64,000 nucleotides of DNA, from assembly GCA_001632435.1 (NCBI GenBank), contig KV423950.1, positions 117,388 to 181,387 of the forward strand, read 5' to 3'. Made by a program: the position numbers and the translations under genes. The notes under the pieces were generated by a model, which ran no database searches, had not been told where the DNA came from, and was given only the letters and a program-made list of their open reading frames with translations. Positions 54,156 through 64,000 of the stretch are shown piece after piece. This DNA comes from Calocera cornea HHB12733 (Eukaryota; Basidiomycota; Dacrymycetes; Dacrymycetales; Dacrymycetaceae). Each line of letters starts with the position of its first letter. Position 1 is the first letter of the stretch.

Positions 54156-55571
54156 ATGCCTGTTGTTTCCAATGAAGCACAGTTGCTGCTGGCCGTCCAG
54201 GCAATGCACTCCAACCCAAAGTTGACCAGCTGAAAAGCTGCAAAGATCTACAAAGTCTCATACACAACACTGCAGCAGAGGAAGAAGGGAAGACGTGCAA
54301 GGGCCAATTATTGCAATCCTCAGTCAATCCTCACCACCGCTGAAGAGGAGGCAATTGTCCCGTACATCCTGCAGCTGGATGCAAGAGGATTTTCACCCCG
54401 TCGGACCAATGTGCGCAATATGGCAAATCTCCTGCTTGCCAAGCACAGAGATGCAAGGGTTGGCGAGTGCTGGCCAGACTGCTTCATCAAGCAACATCCC
54501 AAGCTCTGCACATGTTTTGCATGTGCCTATGACTACCAGAGAGCATGCCAAGAGGACCCAGCACTGTACACCACCTGGTTCTACCTGGTATCAAATATGC
54601 AAGCAAAGTACAGCATTCAAGATGGCAACTTGTACAACTTTGATGAGATGGGCTTTGCAATGGGCATGATTTGAGCTGCAATAGTTGTCACCCAGTCAGA
54701 TCACAAGAAGGACCCAAAAGCCATCCAGCCTGGCAACCGAGAGTGGGCAACAGCAATATGTTGCATTGCAGCCAATGGACATATTGTCCTGCCATTCCTC
54801 TGAGTTCAGGGAAAGCTCCACCTTGCTTGCTGGGACTCAAGCGGCTACATACTCCCAGACTGGGTTGTCACAACCACTCAGAATGGTTGGACCGACAATG
54901 CTACAGGCCTAGATTGGCTCCAGCATTTTGATAAGCATACCAAAGACCATCAAGTTGGCCAATGGCACATGCTGGTCCTGGATGGGCATGAAAGCCACAT
55001 CAATGCCAAGTTCAACAAATACTGCAAGGAACACAATATTGTTCCTCTCTGTCTACCAGCACACTCTTCTCATTATACCCAGCCCCTTGATGTTGCTCTG
55101 TTTGGCCCGCTGAAGCAAGCCTATGGTACCCAAATCTCGGCCCTTACTCAGGTTGGCATCATGCACATCACCAAAGTTAATTTTTTCCATGCCTTCCATT
55201 CCGCCTTCATTGCAGTGTTTAGAGTGCAAAATGCCATGGCAGGCTTCCGGGGTGCTGGGCTGGTACCACTCAGTCCCAATGCTGTGATATCAAGGCTGGA
55301 TGTCCAGTTGCACACACCCCCACATCCGACGACTCCGGAGCAGCTGTCCCAATCCTGGATCTCGCAAACTCCAAAAACTGCCAATGAAGCTATCTCTCAA
55401 TCCACTCTCATCAAGGACCAAGTCTTAAGGCACCAAGGAAGCTCTCCAACAGCTATTATCTGCTCTGTTGACCAGTTGGCAAAAGTGACAGTGGCAATGG
55501 ACCATCATCTGACCTTCCTTGAGCATGAGGTCAAGGGTCTCCGTGACCACAATACCGAGCTGGCCAAGTAA
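54156..55571 (+). pseudogene. Pogo-like transposase with three TGA stops, no frameshift
   Basis: A single 472-codon frame. An N-terminal psq-type helix-turn-helix (KAAKIYKVSYTTLQQRKKGR) is followed by a CENP-B-type second helix-turn-helix (ILTTAEEEAIVPYILQLDAR). The DDE domain has Asp residues in YNFDEMGF, VLDGHESHI and TQPLDVALFGPLK. Three in-frame TGA codons (54231-54233, 54672-54674, 54801-54803) break it. Each stands where CGA (Arg) would fit the family, so each is a single C-to-T change at CpG. A C-terminal Gln/Ser-rich and coiled-coil tail ends at TAA 55569-55571. Confidence 0.88.
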
Positions 55572-55694
55572 AAACAAACCAAGAGAACACAATTGCAGAA
55601 TTTTCCAGGCCACTCACTGGGCAGCAGGCCAGTGTTCTGATAGCAGAGAAGGGCAGAATTGAGCCAACTGAGCACAATGAAGATGGGGGGGAGG

Positions 55695-56173
55695 TGTGAG
55701 GGCACACAGGCTTCTGGTAAGGCTGCTACCTAGACAGGAAGGGAAGAGTCACACTAACAAGGGCAGGGCAGGGATGGTTGACTTGATGACAATTGGGATT
55801 GTCCTACAGTATGCCTGTGGAGGATCCTCAGAGACCAAGTCTAAGGGATCAGAACACAGGAAGTGCTAACTACTTATACACAGAGGGGTGCACATGAGAA
55901 AAAGAAGTGGAGTCATGATGCTGTGGCTGATGACAGAGGGGGAGTCATGTATTGCATCACTCTGACATCATAGGTGACCCTCTTATGACTGGGGAGTCCA
56001 GGCCTAGGGTCCAGACCATGACATCATGGTAATGCTGTGCTAGTGTCACAGCTGACACCTCATGATATCATCCTTGCCTCATAGAGGCTCCACAGCTATG
56101 ACATCATAACCTAGTAGTGGGAAGGTGCAGAGATAGAGGGAAAATAGAAGTGGTCTATGGCTGTACCCTGACA
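55695..56173 (+). repeat. Solo LTR inside the pogo element, GGAGG target duplication
   Basis: 479 bp from TGTGAGGGCACACAGG to GTACCCTGACA, flanked by GGAGG at 55690-55694 and 56174-56178. The ends match the LTR family of the 45369-49221 element. It lies downstream of the transposase stop. Confidence 0.85.
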
Positions 56174-56612
56174 GGAGGGCCCCTCCAAGTGGCACCAATC
56201 AGGTTCTTGTCATTGTAGCATCTGTCACAAAGCTGGGCACAATGCTAGGACCTGTCTGGAGGCTGTGGCAGTTGATAACTTGTCGGATTTGAGCTCTGCA
56301 TAATTGATTGCAATGTAGTTGTGAAGTTACAGACAGAAAGCAATCACATGTACAGAAAAGTGATCCGCAATGTGATTTGACCCCCAAGGTGATGATCTAC
56401 ATTAGTGTTGCTCCCAAGTACTCTTAAGACTGTTCTGTATCTCCAGACATCTGGATGCAGTACAGGAGTGGTGGTATGACAAGGGAAAGGATATGGAAGC
56501 AAATGCAAGAGGGACATGGCAAAGATCCCTGGCAGGGGGGTCACAGCCACTAAAGTAAGAGGAAGGGATCAGAGAAGGATATAGAAGATACAATGTGAGT
56601 AAGGGAACCTTA

Positions 56613-59600
56613 CACCCACTTCTACCCCACTTGCTCTATCTCCCACCAGTGAGAGCAGCACCAACCCTCTTGATCTCCTCTGGGCCAACACAACAACCAT
56701 CAACTATATCCACCGTATCCCACCACCTTCTCCAACACTATCAAGCAGCAATTCAGAGATGGGATCCAACAGCATGCCTCTGCTTGAGAGCAGGGAGCCT
56801 GATGAGGTCAAGGAGTGGGTTGGGCTTATGGAGTTGTGGTTCGAGGCAAGAGAAGTTGAGGTGGGCAAACTGATGCTCAAGGCACAGGCTGGGCTCAGGG
56901 AGCCTGAGCTTGTTGTCGCTTGGTACCATCTGGACAAGGCTACCTACCAGCCCATGTCTTTTGCTGACTGGTCCAAGGAGCTCATTGCCTATGTGACACC
57001 TACCAACTATTATTGACAACCTGTTGGATGACATCTGCACTTGCAAGCAGTCCAGCAATCAGGATGTTGACACATACATCCATGATCTGCATTCAGACGA
57101 CAACTGGCTGGACATGGCCAACCATCTCACTGAGGACCAGCTATGCACCATTGTCAAGGCTGGCCTGCTGGATGACCTTCATGCATGCATGTGTTTGGAT
57201 AACAACCTGCGCACTGCCAAGACTCTCAAGGAGCTTGCATCTGGTCTCTCCAAGCTGGAAGAAGTCCTGAGCCTGGACAACAACCGCATCAAAGCTGCAA
57301 CCTCCCACCACTACAAGAGGGAGCAGAAGGGTACACAGACTACAGACATGTCCTGGCACCCACACCATGGCCTCTCCATCCACCAACACAATCTTTGCTG
57401 CCAAGCTCACTGACTTGGAATGCAAATACCTTGCCACTTTTGATGGCTGCAACAAGTGCCACAAGATCAAGACTGGCGGACCTCATGCCAACTGTAACTT
57501 TGCAACAGCTGAAGAGGCAAAAGAGATTGAGTGCAAAGCAGCTGAATGGAATGGATGTGGTTAGCCCCAGCCCCCCAAGACTTCTGATGTCAAAGTCAAG
57601 GATGAGGCACATGCCCATTCCTCCCAGAAGACCAAGGCCACCAAATCACAGTCCAAGAAACCCAAGAAACCAGTCTCACTTCCCACCTCCTCTGAGGAGG
57701 CAGACTCCTATGTCAGCTCTGAAGAGTACACATCTGCTGAGGATGACATGTATGTCAACACCAATGTGGCTACTATCACAGTGCCCTCCTGTGTTTCCCA
57801 CCACTCTGAAGATGCTCTCATTGACTTTGGTTGCTCTGCTCTCCTCATCTCAGATCATCTGGCCACTGAGCTCAACCTGTCACATCACCAATTACCTAAA
57901 TCTCAAGTGGTGGAGCAGGCATTGAAAGATGAGAGGGGAGGCAACACAAGTTGAGAGACTATGTTGAGTTGGCACTCTATCACCCAAAGACCCATTTCAA
58001 GACCAGAAAACTCTCTTTCAAAGTGGCTCCCTTAGATGGATGTCCCCTCATTCTTGGTACTCCCTTCCTCAAAGAATACAATGTTGTTCTTGAAGTTGCA
58101 ACACCCACTCTCATTGTCAAGAGTACAGGCTATGACCTGATCTCCAGCAAGATTCACAGCCAACAACCCAACAAGGCCACACCCGTGGCATTCAACATGC
58201 TCTGTGCTGCTCTCCAATACACCAGAGACCTACCACCAGCTGAGGACCTCCAGCAAACAGCTGAAAGTCTTGTGGCTGAGTTCTCAGACCACTTCCCACC
58301 CAATATCCCAGACTTGGGACCAATCCCTCCAGCACGCCCAAGGGAAGACTTGGATACTGCATGCATACAGCTGCAAGAGCCAGACAAGAAGATACGGCCC
58401 AAGGTGTATTCATGTCCCCAACACTACCTTGCTGCTTTCCAGATACTTATCCAACATCACTTGGATGCAGGCTGCATCCACATGTCCAAATCAGACAGTG
58501 CATCACTGGTATTGTTCTTCCCAAGAAGGATCCTACTGTATTCCCACGGCTTGTCATTGACTACCGTGCCCTGAATGCAAACAACATCAAAGACAAGTCC
58601 CCACTTCCCAAGACTGATGACATCCTGGACTTGGCTGGTAGCACAAAATACTGGGGCAAGATTGACATGACCAACTCATTCTTCCAAACTTGTGTCCATC
58701 CAGATGACACCCCATACACAGTCTTCACCACACCAATGGGCATGTATGAATGGCCAGTCATGCCAATGGGGTTCTGCAATGCTCCCAGCATACACCAGCA
58801 TTGCATGATCAAAGCCGTGAACCACGTCATTGGCAAGTTCTGTCATGTCTACATGGATGACATTATCATTTGGTCCAGTTCCCTGGAGGAACACCACAAC
58901 CAGTGCACACAGGTGCTGCAAGCTTTGCATGATGCTGGCCTGTATTGCTCTCCCAAGAAGACAGAGCGGGTCACTACCCAGCTGGAGTTCTGTGGGCATA
59001 TCATCTCACAGGCTGGCATTTCTGCTGATCCTGGAAAGACAGCCAAAATACAACAGTGGCCAACTCCTACCCATGTCAAGGATGTGCACACATTCTTGGG
59101 ATTAACCCAGTACCTCCACAAGTTCATCCCACACTTTGCTGACCAGACCGCAATCCTCACACCACTTACAGCCAAGAAAGCTGAGAAGAACTTTGTCTGG
59201 ACTGAACATCATTCACAGGCTTTCCAAGCTATCAAGGATGGCATGACTTCACTGCCTGTCTTGCATCCACTTGACTTCACATCTCTGCACCCAGTCTTTG
59301 TCACTACAGATGCAAGCAAGGTGGGCATTGGTGCAGTGCTCAGTCAAGGGCCAACCTGGGAGACATCATGGCCCTTAGCCTATGAGTCTCATCAGATGAC
59401 TGGTGCAGAACAGCATTATCCGGTGCATGAGCAAGAGCTCCTTGCCATTGTCTATGCATTGAATAAATGGAGATACCACCCACTAGGCACACCATTCCAC
59501 ATTTACACCAACCACCAGTCCCTGCACCATTTACCCTCCCAAAAGGATATGTCAGCATGCCAGTCCCGCTGGATGGAGTTCCTGGCTGAATACAATTTCA

Positions 59601-61250
59601 TGCTGAAATACATCTCTGGCAAGATCAACACTGTTGCTGATGCATTGTCATGCTACCCCTACAATGTCACACCAGAAGTGCATGTCAAGTATCTTGAAGC
59701 TGAACTGTCAACAAGCCAGGCCACATTGTTGTCTGCTGTCACCAAAGCAGTATGTCAGGGCTACAAGACAGACAATTTCTTCACCAAATTGCATCACAAC
59801 TTGTCCAGCATTCCCAGTACTGCCAAGCATGACCACTTGCTCTACATTGAAGACAGACTGTGTATTCCAGATGTCCCAGAGCTGCACAAGAAAGTGATCC
59901 ATGATGCACATGATGCTCTTGGACACTTTGGTGAGGCCAAGGTCCTGGAGGTTGTCCGCAAGTCATTCTTCTGGCCACACATGCAACAGACTGTCCACAA
60001 ATACTGAAAATCTTGTAATGCATGCCAATGGTTCAAGAGCCCAACCACCAAACCTGCTGGCCCACTCCCCACTCTTGCAATTCCCCATCAGCCATTCACC
60101 CACATTGCAATGGATTTTATTGGCCCCTTTGTAACATCTAATGGCCATGACACCATCCTTACAATCACCTGCCACTTACCCTCCCATGTATGCATCCTGG
60201 CCATGCCCAGTACCAACACTGCAGAACAGGCTGCCTTCTGTTCTTTGACAACTGGGTGTGTCAAGGCATGGGCATACCAGGGGAGATTGTTAGTGACTGT
60301 GACAAGCTCTTTGTCTCCAAGTTCTGGCAAGTGCTGCACAAGCTCCTGGGCACAGACATCAAGATGTCAACTGCATACCATCCTCAAACAGATGGGACAA
60401 GTGAGCACACCAACACAACAGTCAACCAGCTATTGCACTACTATGTGGACCATCACCAAAAGGGATGGCATAAGCCATTACCATGCATTGAGTTTGCCAT
60501 CAATAACACTACCAATGCATCCACTGGCAAGACACCATTTGAGCTCACATTGGGTTATTGACCACACCTGCTGCCTCCTATTCAACCTGCAACACTGGAG
60601 GAGCTGGATGTCCCTGCTGCTGCTCAGTCTGTGAGGTGCATGCAGGGAGATATCCAAGAGGCTTGTGACAACTTGCTCATAGCCAAGACTCAACAAGCAC
60701 ACCATGCCAACCAGCACCAGGGACCAAAACACATCTATGCAATTGGAGATCAAGTCATGCTGAACACCAAGAACCAACAGGGTCAATACAAGGTGCAAGG
60801 CAAGAAACATCCATTCAAACTCCTACCATGCTATGATGGGCCCTGGACTGTTAGTTATTAAGGCATACCCAGCAACATCAACTTACAAGCTCAGCATGCC
60901 TGGCTCCAATGTCCATCCCACCTTCCATAGCAATCTTCTATGACCCTATGTCTGCAATGATGCCTCTGCATTCCCAGACAGAGGTCCACCCCATCCTGGA
61001 CCTGTTTTGGTCAATGACTGGGAGGTATTAATACCATGTTGAGAAGATTGTTGACAAGAAAGTCCTTCACCACAAGTGCAACTTCCTTATTTGCTGGGCA
61101 GGTTACTCCATGGCTGATGACACCTGGGAGCCAGAAGAGAACCATCAGAACACCATTCACCTCCATAACTGGCAAGAAGAACACTCACCTCTGCCATTGA
61201 GATTTACATGTGCTCAATAAGCTTTTTTGGTTTGTTGGAAAAAATCCCCT
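56613..61250 (+). mobile_element. Decayed second chromovirus (Ty3/gypsy), CpG-depleted
   Basis: The interior of a gypsy element from the end of an LTR-like sequence (56405-56612) through gag, pol and a C-terminal chromodomain. Only 4 CpG occur in the 600 bases from 57001 by hand count, against 28 in an equal stretch of the left chromovirus. No direct-orientation 3' LTR is seen after pol. The matching terminal sequence is found inverted at 62343-62550. The element belongs to a different lineage from the one at 1-5637, judging by protein sequence. Confidence 0.85.
56759..61217 (+). pseudogene. Gag-Pol of the second chromovirus, broken by stops and frameshifts
   Basis: Gag begins at 56759 (MGSNSMPLLESREPDEVKEW). 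A degenerate zinc knuckle (CNKCHKIKTGGPHANC) appears near 57445. The protease triad is altered to DFG (DFGCSALLI, from an expected DSG by one C-to-T change). Reverse transcriptase: DYRALNANNI, MDDIIIW. RNase H: VFVTTDASKVGIGAVLSQG. Integrase HHCC with CNACQ, Asp in AMDFIGPF, Asp in VSDCDKLF and Glu in TDGTSEHTNT. A chromodomain (KVLHHKCNFLICWAGYSMAD, about 61065-61120) ends it. Stops include TAG near 57562 and TGA at 60005-60007 and 60559-60561; several frame changes separate the pieces. It cannot be functional. Confidence 0.88.
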
Positions 61251-61427
61251 GCACCATGCCCAAACTTTCAGCATACGGTCCCTTTCTATTTCAACCCAGG
61301 CCAACCCCATGGAGACTTCAAACTGAGAAGGAACTTTTGGCACTCCATTCATGGTGCTCTACATTCAACCCACTGATGCTCCATTCATGGGACTCTTGGG
61401 ACCACAATAATGTCATGCTTTGACATC

Positions 61428-62270
61428 TATGGGGTTTGAACTGTGAACCTCTTGAGTTAACATAGATGGATCACCTCACCATGTGGATCACTCGCACAGC
61501 CACACATACTCATTTTTTTGTGCACAAAATTTCCCTGTCAACACAATAGTAAATACTTTCCAGAAAGTACCAAGAATTGCAGGGGTACCAAAAGTCTTGG
61601 TTTCTCTCTTAGTAAAGCCTTCTATCTCACTCTTCAGGCTTGTATGACTTGTTTTGTGCTACACAGCCACATCTTTACAATCTTGCTTCTAAGACTGATA
61701 GCTAGTGCAACACTGCCAATCTGGCTACTCCAGAGTGTGAGGCAACTGTTTAGTATATGGAGTAGCTGTGCAAAAGAGGGATTTGACTGGAGAGGCCTAG
61801 TTTTGGACTTATGACCAATCATGACCTCTGCCCTGCACCTGATTGGCAGATCTCCACAACCAGACTGATCCATAAAATTCCCTGCACCACACAGCTTCTT
61901 CATACACTAAACAAATGCCTGGTACTCTGTAGTGGATAGAATGGCATTGTTGCATGAGATATCAGCCATAGAAGCAGAATTCTGCAGTTGTGGCTGTGCA
62001 GCCATAACTGGGTCATACACACCTTGAGGATAAGAGAAAGCAATAGAATAAAGTGTAAACCTCAATCACCTGCCCCTTCTGAAGCCCTTCCTTTTTCTGG
62101 ACTGCACTAGGCATTATGTTGATAGGGAACTTTTGTGCACAAAACAACAAGTATCCATGGCTGTGCGCGTGCGTAATCCACATGGTGAGTTGATCCGCGT
62201 GGTGATAATCTACATTATTCAATCCATGAGGCCAACACCTTAACCACTCAGTTGAAGGGACTCTGGGTAA
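61428..62270 (-). other. tRNA-like (SINE or tRNA pseudogene) remnant, split by a small transposon
   Basis: On the minus strand 62270-62218 reads CTGAGTGGTTAAGGTGTTGG, a box A/D-arm like that of serine or leucine tRNAs. 61459-61428 reads GGTTCACAGTTCAAACCCC, close to a box B/T-arm with CpG lost. Between them lies the 61460-62215 element. Joined at the TA, the halves are about 85-90 nt, the length of a class II tRNA. The anticodon stem does not pair well, so it is not a working gene. It could be the head of a SINE. Confidence 0.5.
61460..62215. mobile_element. Non-autonomous pogo-like element (about 756 bp) inserted at TA
   Basis: The right end, read inward on the minus strand, is ATGTAGATTATCACCACGCG, close to the pogo end ATGTAGATCATCACCTTG. 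The left end (ACATAGATGGATCACCTCAC) is a shorter version, and both share CTCACCATGTGGAT inside. TA flanks at 61458-61459 and 62216-62217. No transposase inside. The ends suggest mobilisation by a pogo transposase like the one at 54156. Confidence 0.6.
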
Positions 62271-62342
62271 TTACTGCATCATTTGGTTCAACACATTCCT
62301 TCCCCAAACAGCTTCTTGAGCACATTCTAAGAGGGGCAGGGT

Positions 62343-64000
62343 GTAAGGTTCCCTTACTCACATTGTATCTTCTATATCCTTCTCTGATCCCTTCCTCTTA
62401 CTTTAGTGGCTGTGACCCCCCTGCCAGGGATCTTTGCCATGACCCTCTTGCATTTGCTTCCATATCCTTTCCCTTGTCACACCACCACTCCTGTACTGCA
62501 TCTAGATGTCTTGAAATACAGAACAGTCTTAAGAGTACTTGAGAGCAACACTATCTGGATTGGGTCATCAGTGAGGACTGTCTCAGTGGTCCTTTCATGA
62601 TGCAATTGATCCAGAGCATCTTTCAGTTATTGTGGAGTCATTTATGCACCACTCAGGGTCCTGCTTACACTTGTGATGATTATACCATTGATGAGCATTG
62701 ATAGTGGCACTTCCACCAGTGGGTCCCTGACAGAGATATGACTAAAAGTTGCACTTCATGCAATTGATCCAGAGCATCTTTCAAGTGCTGTGGAGTCATT
62801 TACACATCACTCAGGGTCCCCCTTGCATACACTTGTGATAATGGTACTATTGATGATATGCATGAGCAGTATCACCCCAAACTGCAGGCTGATTGAGACA
62901 TGAATGAAAGCTCCATTTGATGTGATTGATCCAAAGCAATGTTTGAGTGCTGCTCCACCATTTTCACATCTGTCAGGTTGGGTCTTGTCTTTCTGTTGCA
63001 TGGGTAAGAGGAGACTTTAACTTTCCCTTCTGCAGGCTCAGAGCTAACAGTAGTCCAGTCTTCACTGGGCTGTTAAGTATTCTGAGATTGGAATAAGGTG
63101 CCCTTTCCTGTGTTTGCATGTTTTGATCAAGTGGGTGAAAAATAGGTCCTGTCATGTCATCATTTCATCTTCATGGCTCAGTACAGTAAGAGGAGACTTG
63201 ATCAGGGTAGCTGGGCCTGCAATGACAGCATCTGTTTCACTATCTGGAAATGCATGAACCTGGCTGCTGTGTGTAATGATCTGTGTTGTTCCAGCAGTCC
63301 TACTGTGCACAGTTGCTCTATATAGGGACCCATTGTAACAAAGTGATGTGTGGTGTGAGTTCAGGTCAACCTGTGCTATGTCACATGCATGATACCATGG
63401 CTCAGCACAAGCATCATGGTGGGCATCTGGGTTTTGTGCAAAGCTATGTAGCAATGATCTTTAGATAGTATACTTATGCTCACTTCCCTTCCACATCAGT
63501 GTCCCTTTGCTTCCATTCTAGGGGGTTGTCATTCCTGTGGCCCACAATCTAGAAGATTTCCAAGTTTTGTAACAATTGCTCTGCAGGCTGCACCAGAAGA
63601 ATGGATGCAAAAAGCTGGGGGAGGCAATTTATCAAGTGGAGGCAAATGATTGAGCAGAAGCATAGGAGACCATGGAAGTAAAGAAGTCATGGAAGTGAGT
63701 TACCCAGTGGAGGCAAAGATAAGACCGGGATCTGAAGAAACAGGGAAGCAAACTGCAAAGTGGAAACAGAGTGTAGTGCGGAACCAAATCTATAGTGGAA
63801 GTAAATGGGGAGCTGGAAGCGGAATGAATAACAGAAACAAAGAGGTTAGCAGAGGCAAACTTCCTGCGGAAGCAAAGTAAGTATCGGAAGCAAACAAGCA
63901 CGGAAGCAAAAGGCGGAAGTAAAAAGCAAAGTGCAAAGCGGAATTCAATGCTATCGCGGAAGCAGAAGACGAGCGGAAGCAAAAGTGCCTCCAAGTCGAA
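62343..64000 (-). repeat. Right arm of the inverted repeat, with empty pogo site; runs off the window
   Basis: The reverse complement of 52610-54058 joined to 56403-56612. The pogo target TA is at 62552-62553, uninterrupted. It includes the complement of the CTTCCG block (63620-64000, here as GGAAGCAAA and GGAGGCAAA). The arm continues to the last base, so its full length is unknown. Confidence 0.85.

Larger units (their letters stand above)
54059..56402 (+). mobile_element. Pogo-type (Tc1/mariner) DNA transposon with TA target duplication
   Basis: Terminal inverted repeats of about 42 bp with few mismatches: ATGTAGATCATCACCTTG at the left end and its complement CAAGGTGATGATCTACAT at the right. 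TA flanks it at 54057-54058 and 56403-56404. It carries a transposase frame (54156-55571) and a later solo LTR (55695-56173). The matching sequence in the right arm of the inverted repeat (TA at 62552-62553) has no insertion, which proves both borders. Confidence 0.93.
52610..56612 (+). repeat. Left arm of a long inverted repeat, split by the pogo element
   Basis: Position x here pairs with 116610-x on the other strand for 52610-54058, and with 118956-x for 56403-56612. The difference is the 2346 bp of pogo element and TA duplication. Translations of the two arms are identical over hundreds of bases, so the arms are very similar. The inner end (GGGAACCTTACA at 56612) lies just before the second chromovirus, so the arm could be its long LTR (at least 1.66 kb without pogo) with the partner copy inverted. 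The outer end may lie beyond what the right window edge can show. Confidence 0.8.

Noticed and set aside
54295..54669. 124-aa + strand frame distinct from the transposase
   Set aside because: It is an out-of-frame reading of the pogo transposase, whose own frame carries the helix-turn-helix and DDE motifs.

Overview
The window is nuclear DNA from a filamentous basidiomycete, most likely an Agaricomycete and possibly one of the Polyporales; that placement is an inference. Genes are dense and split by many 45-100 nt introns. The proteins are typical of Agaricomycetes (Psp1, Bni4, Rgp1, Dbf2, Spc25, Get2, Isa1, a P450), and the mobile elements are fungal chromoviruses, hAT, pogo and LTR families. 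I built exon models by hand from splice signals and reading phase. Every intact host-gene model given here sums to a whole number of codons.

Layout. 1-5637: a Ty3/gypsy chromovirus with open gag and pol and a self-priming signal; only the tail of its 5' LTR is inside the window. 5899-9966 (-): a small secreted Ser/Thr-rich protein gene cut by a complete hAT transposon (6003-8926, perfect 8-bp target duplication). 12028-15343 (-): Gid1/RanBPM-type subunit of the GID/CTLH ubiquitin ligase, head to head with a PAP2 lipid phosphatase (15389-16701). 16955-17829: a CTTCCG micro-repeat block and a 199-bp MITE. 18345-20368: a nine-exon cytochrome P450. 21635-22116 (-): a SERF-family small protein with a 7-nt first exon, divergent from mitochondrial ISA1 (22566-23318). 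24457-27856: one reading frame that joins aminodeoxychorismate lyase to both halves of aminodeoxychorismate synthase, i.e. the whole chorismate-to-p-aminobenzoate branch of folate synthesis. 28451-29503 (-): conserved unknown protein. 30868-32852 (-) and 33138-34093 (+): a Dbf2/NDR kinase and the kinetochore protein Spc25, which share a promoter. 35020-37916 Bni4-like, 38783-41562 Rgp1-like and 42312-44761 Psp1-like genes follow, all on +.

From about 45 kb to the end the sequence changes character. It is a nested repeat block, strongly depleted in CpG, with one host gene (GET2-like, 51319-52383) as an island. It contains a non-autonomous LTR element (45369-49221) carrying a solo LTR, a pogo-type transposon (54059-56402) carrying another solo LTR, a decayed second chromovirus (about 56613-61250), a tRNA-like remnant split by a small pogo-like element (61428-62270), and a long inverted repeat. 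The right arm of that repeat (62343-64000) preserves the empty site of the pogo insertion in the left arm. Stop codons in these elements are mostly explained by C-to-T change, which points to cytosine methylation followed by deamination (or RIP-like mutation) of repeats on the right, while the elements on the left look young.

The most interesting single item is the PabC-PabA-PabB fusion. Next come the hAT insertion that supplies an in-frame stop to its host gene, the pogo filled/empty site pair, and the dispersed CTTCCG micro-repeat family.
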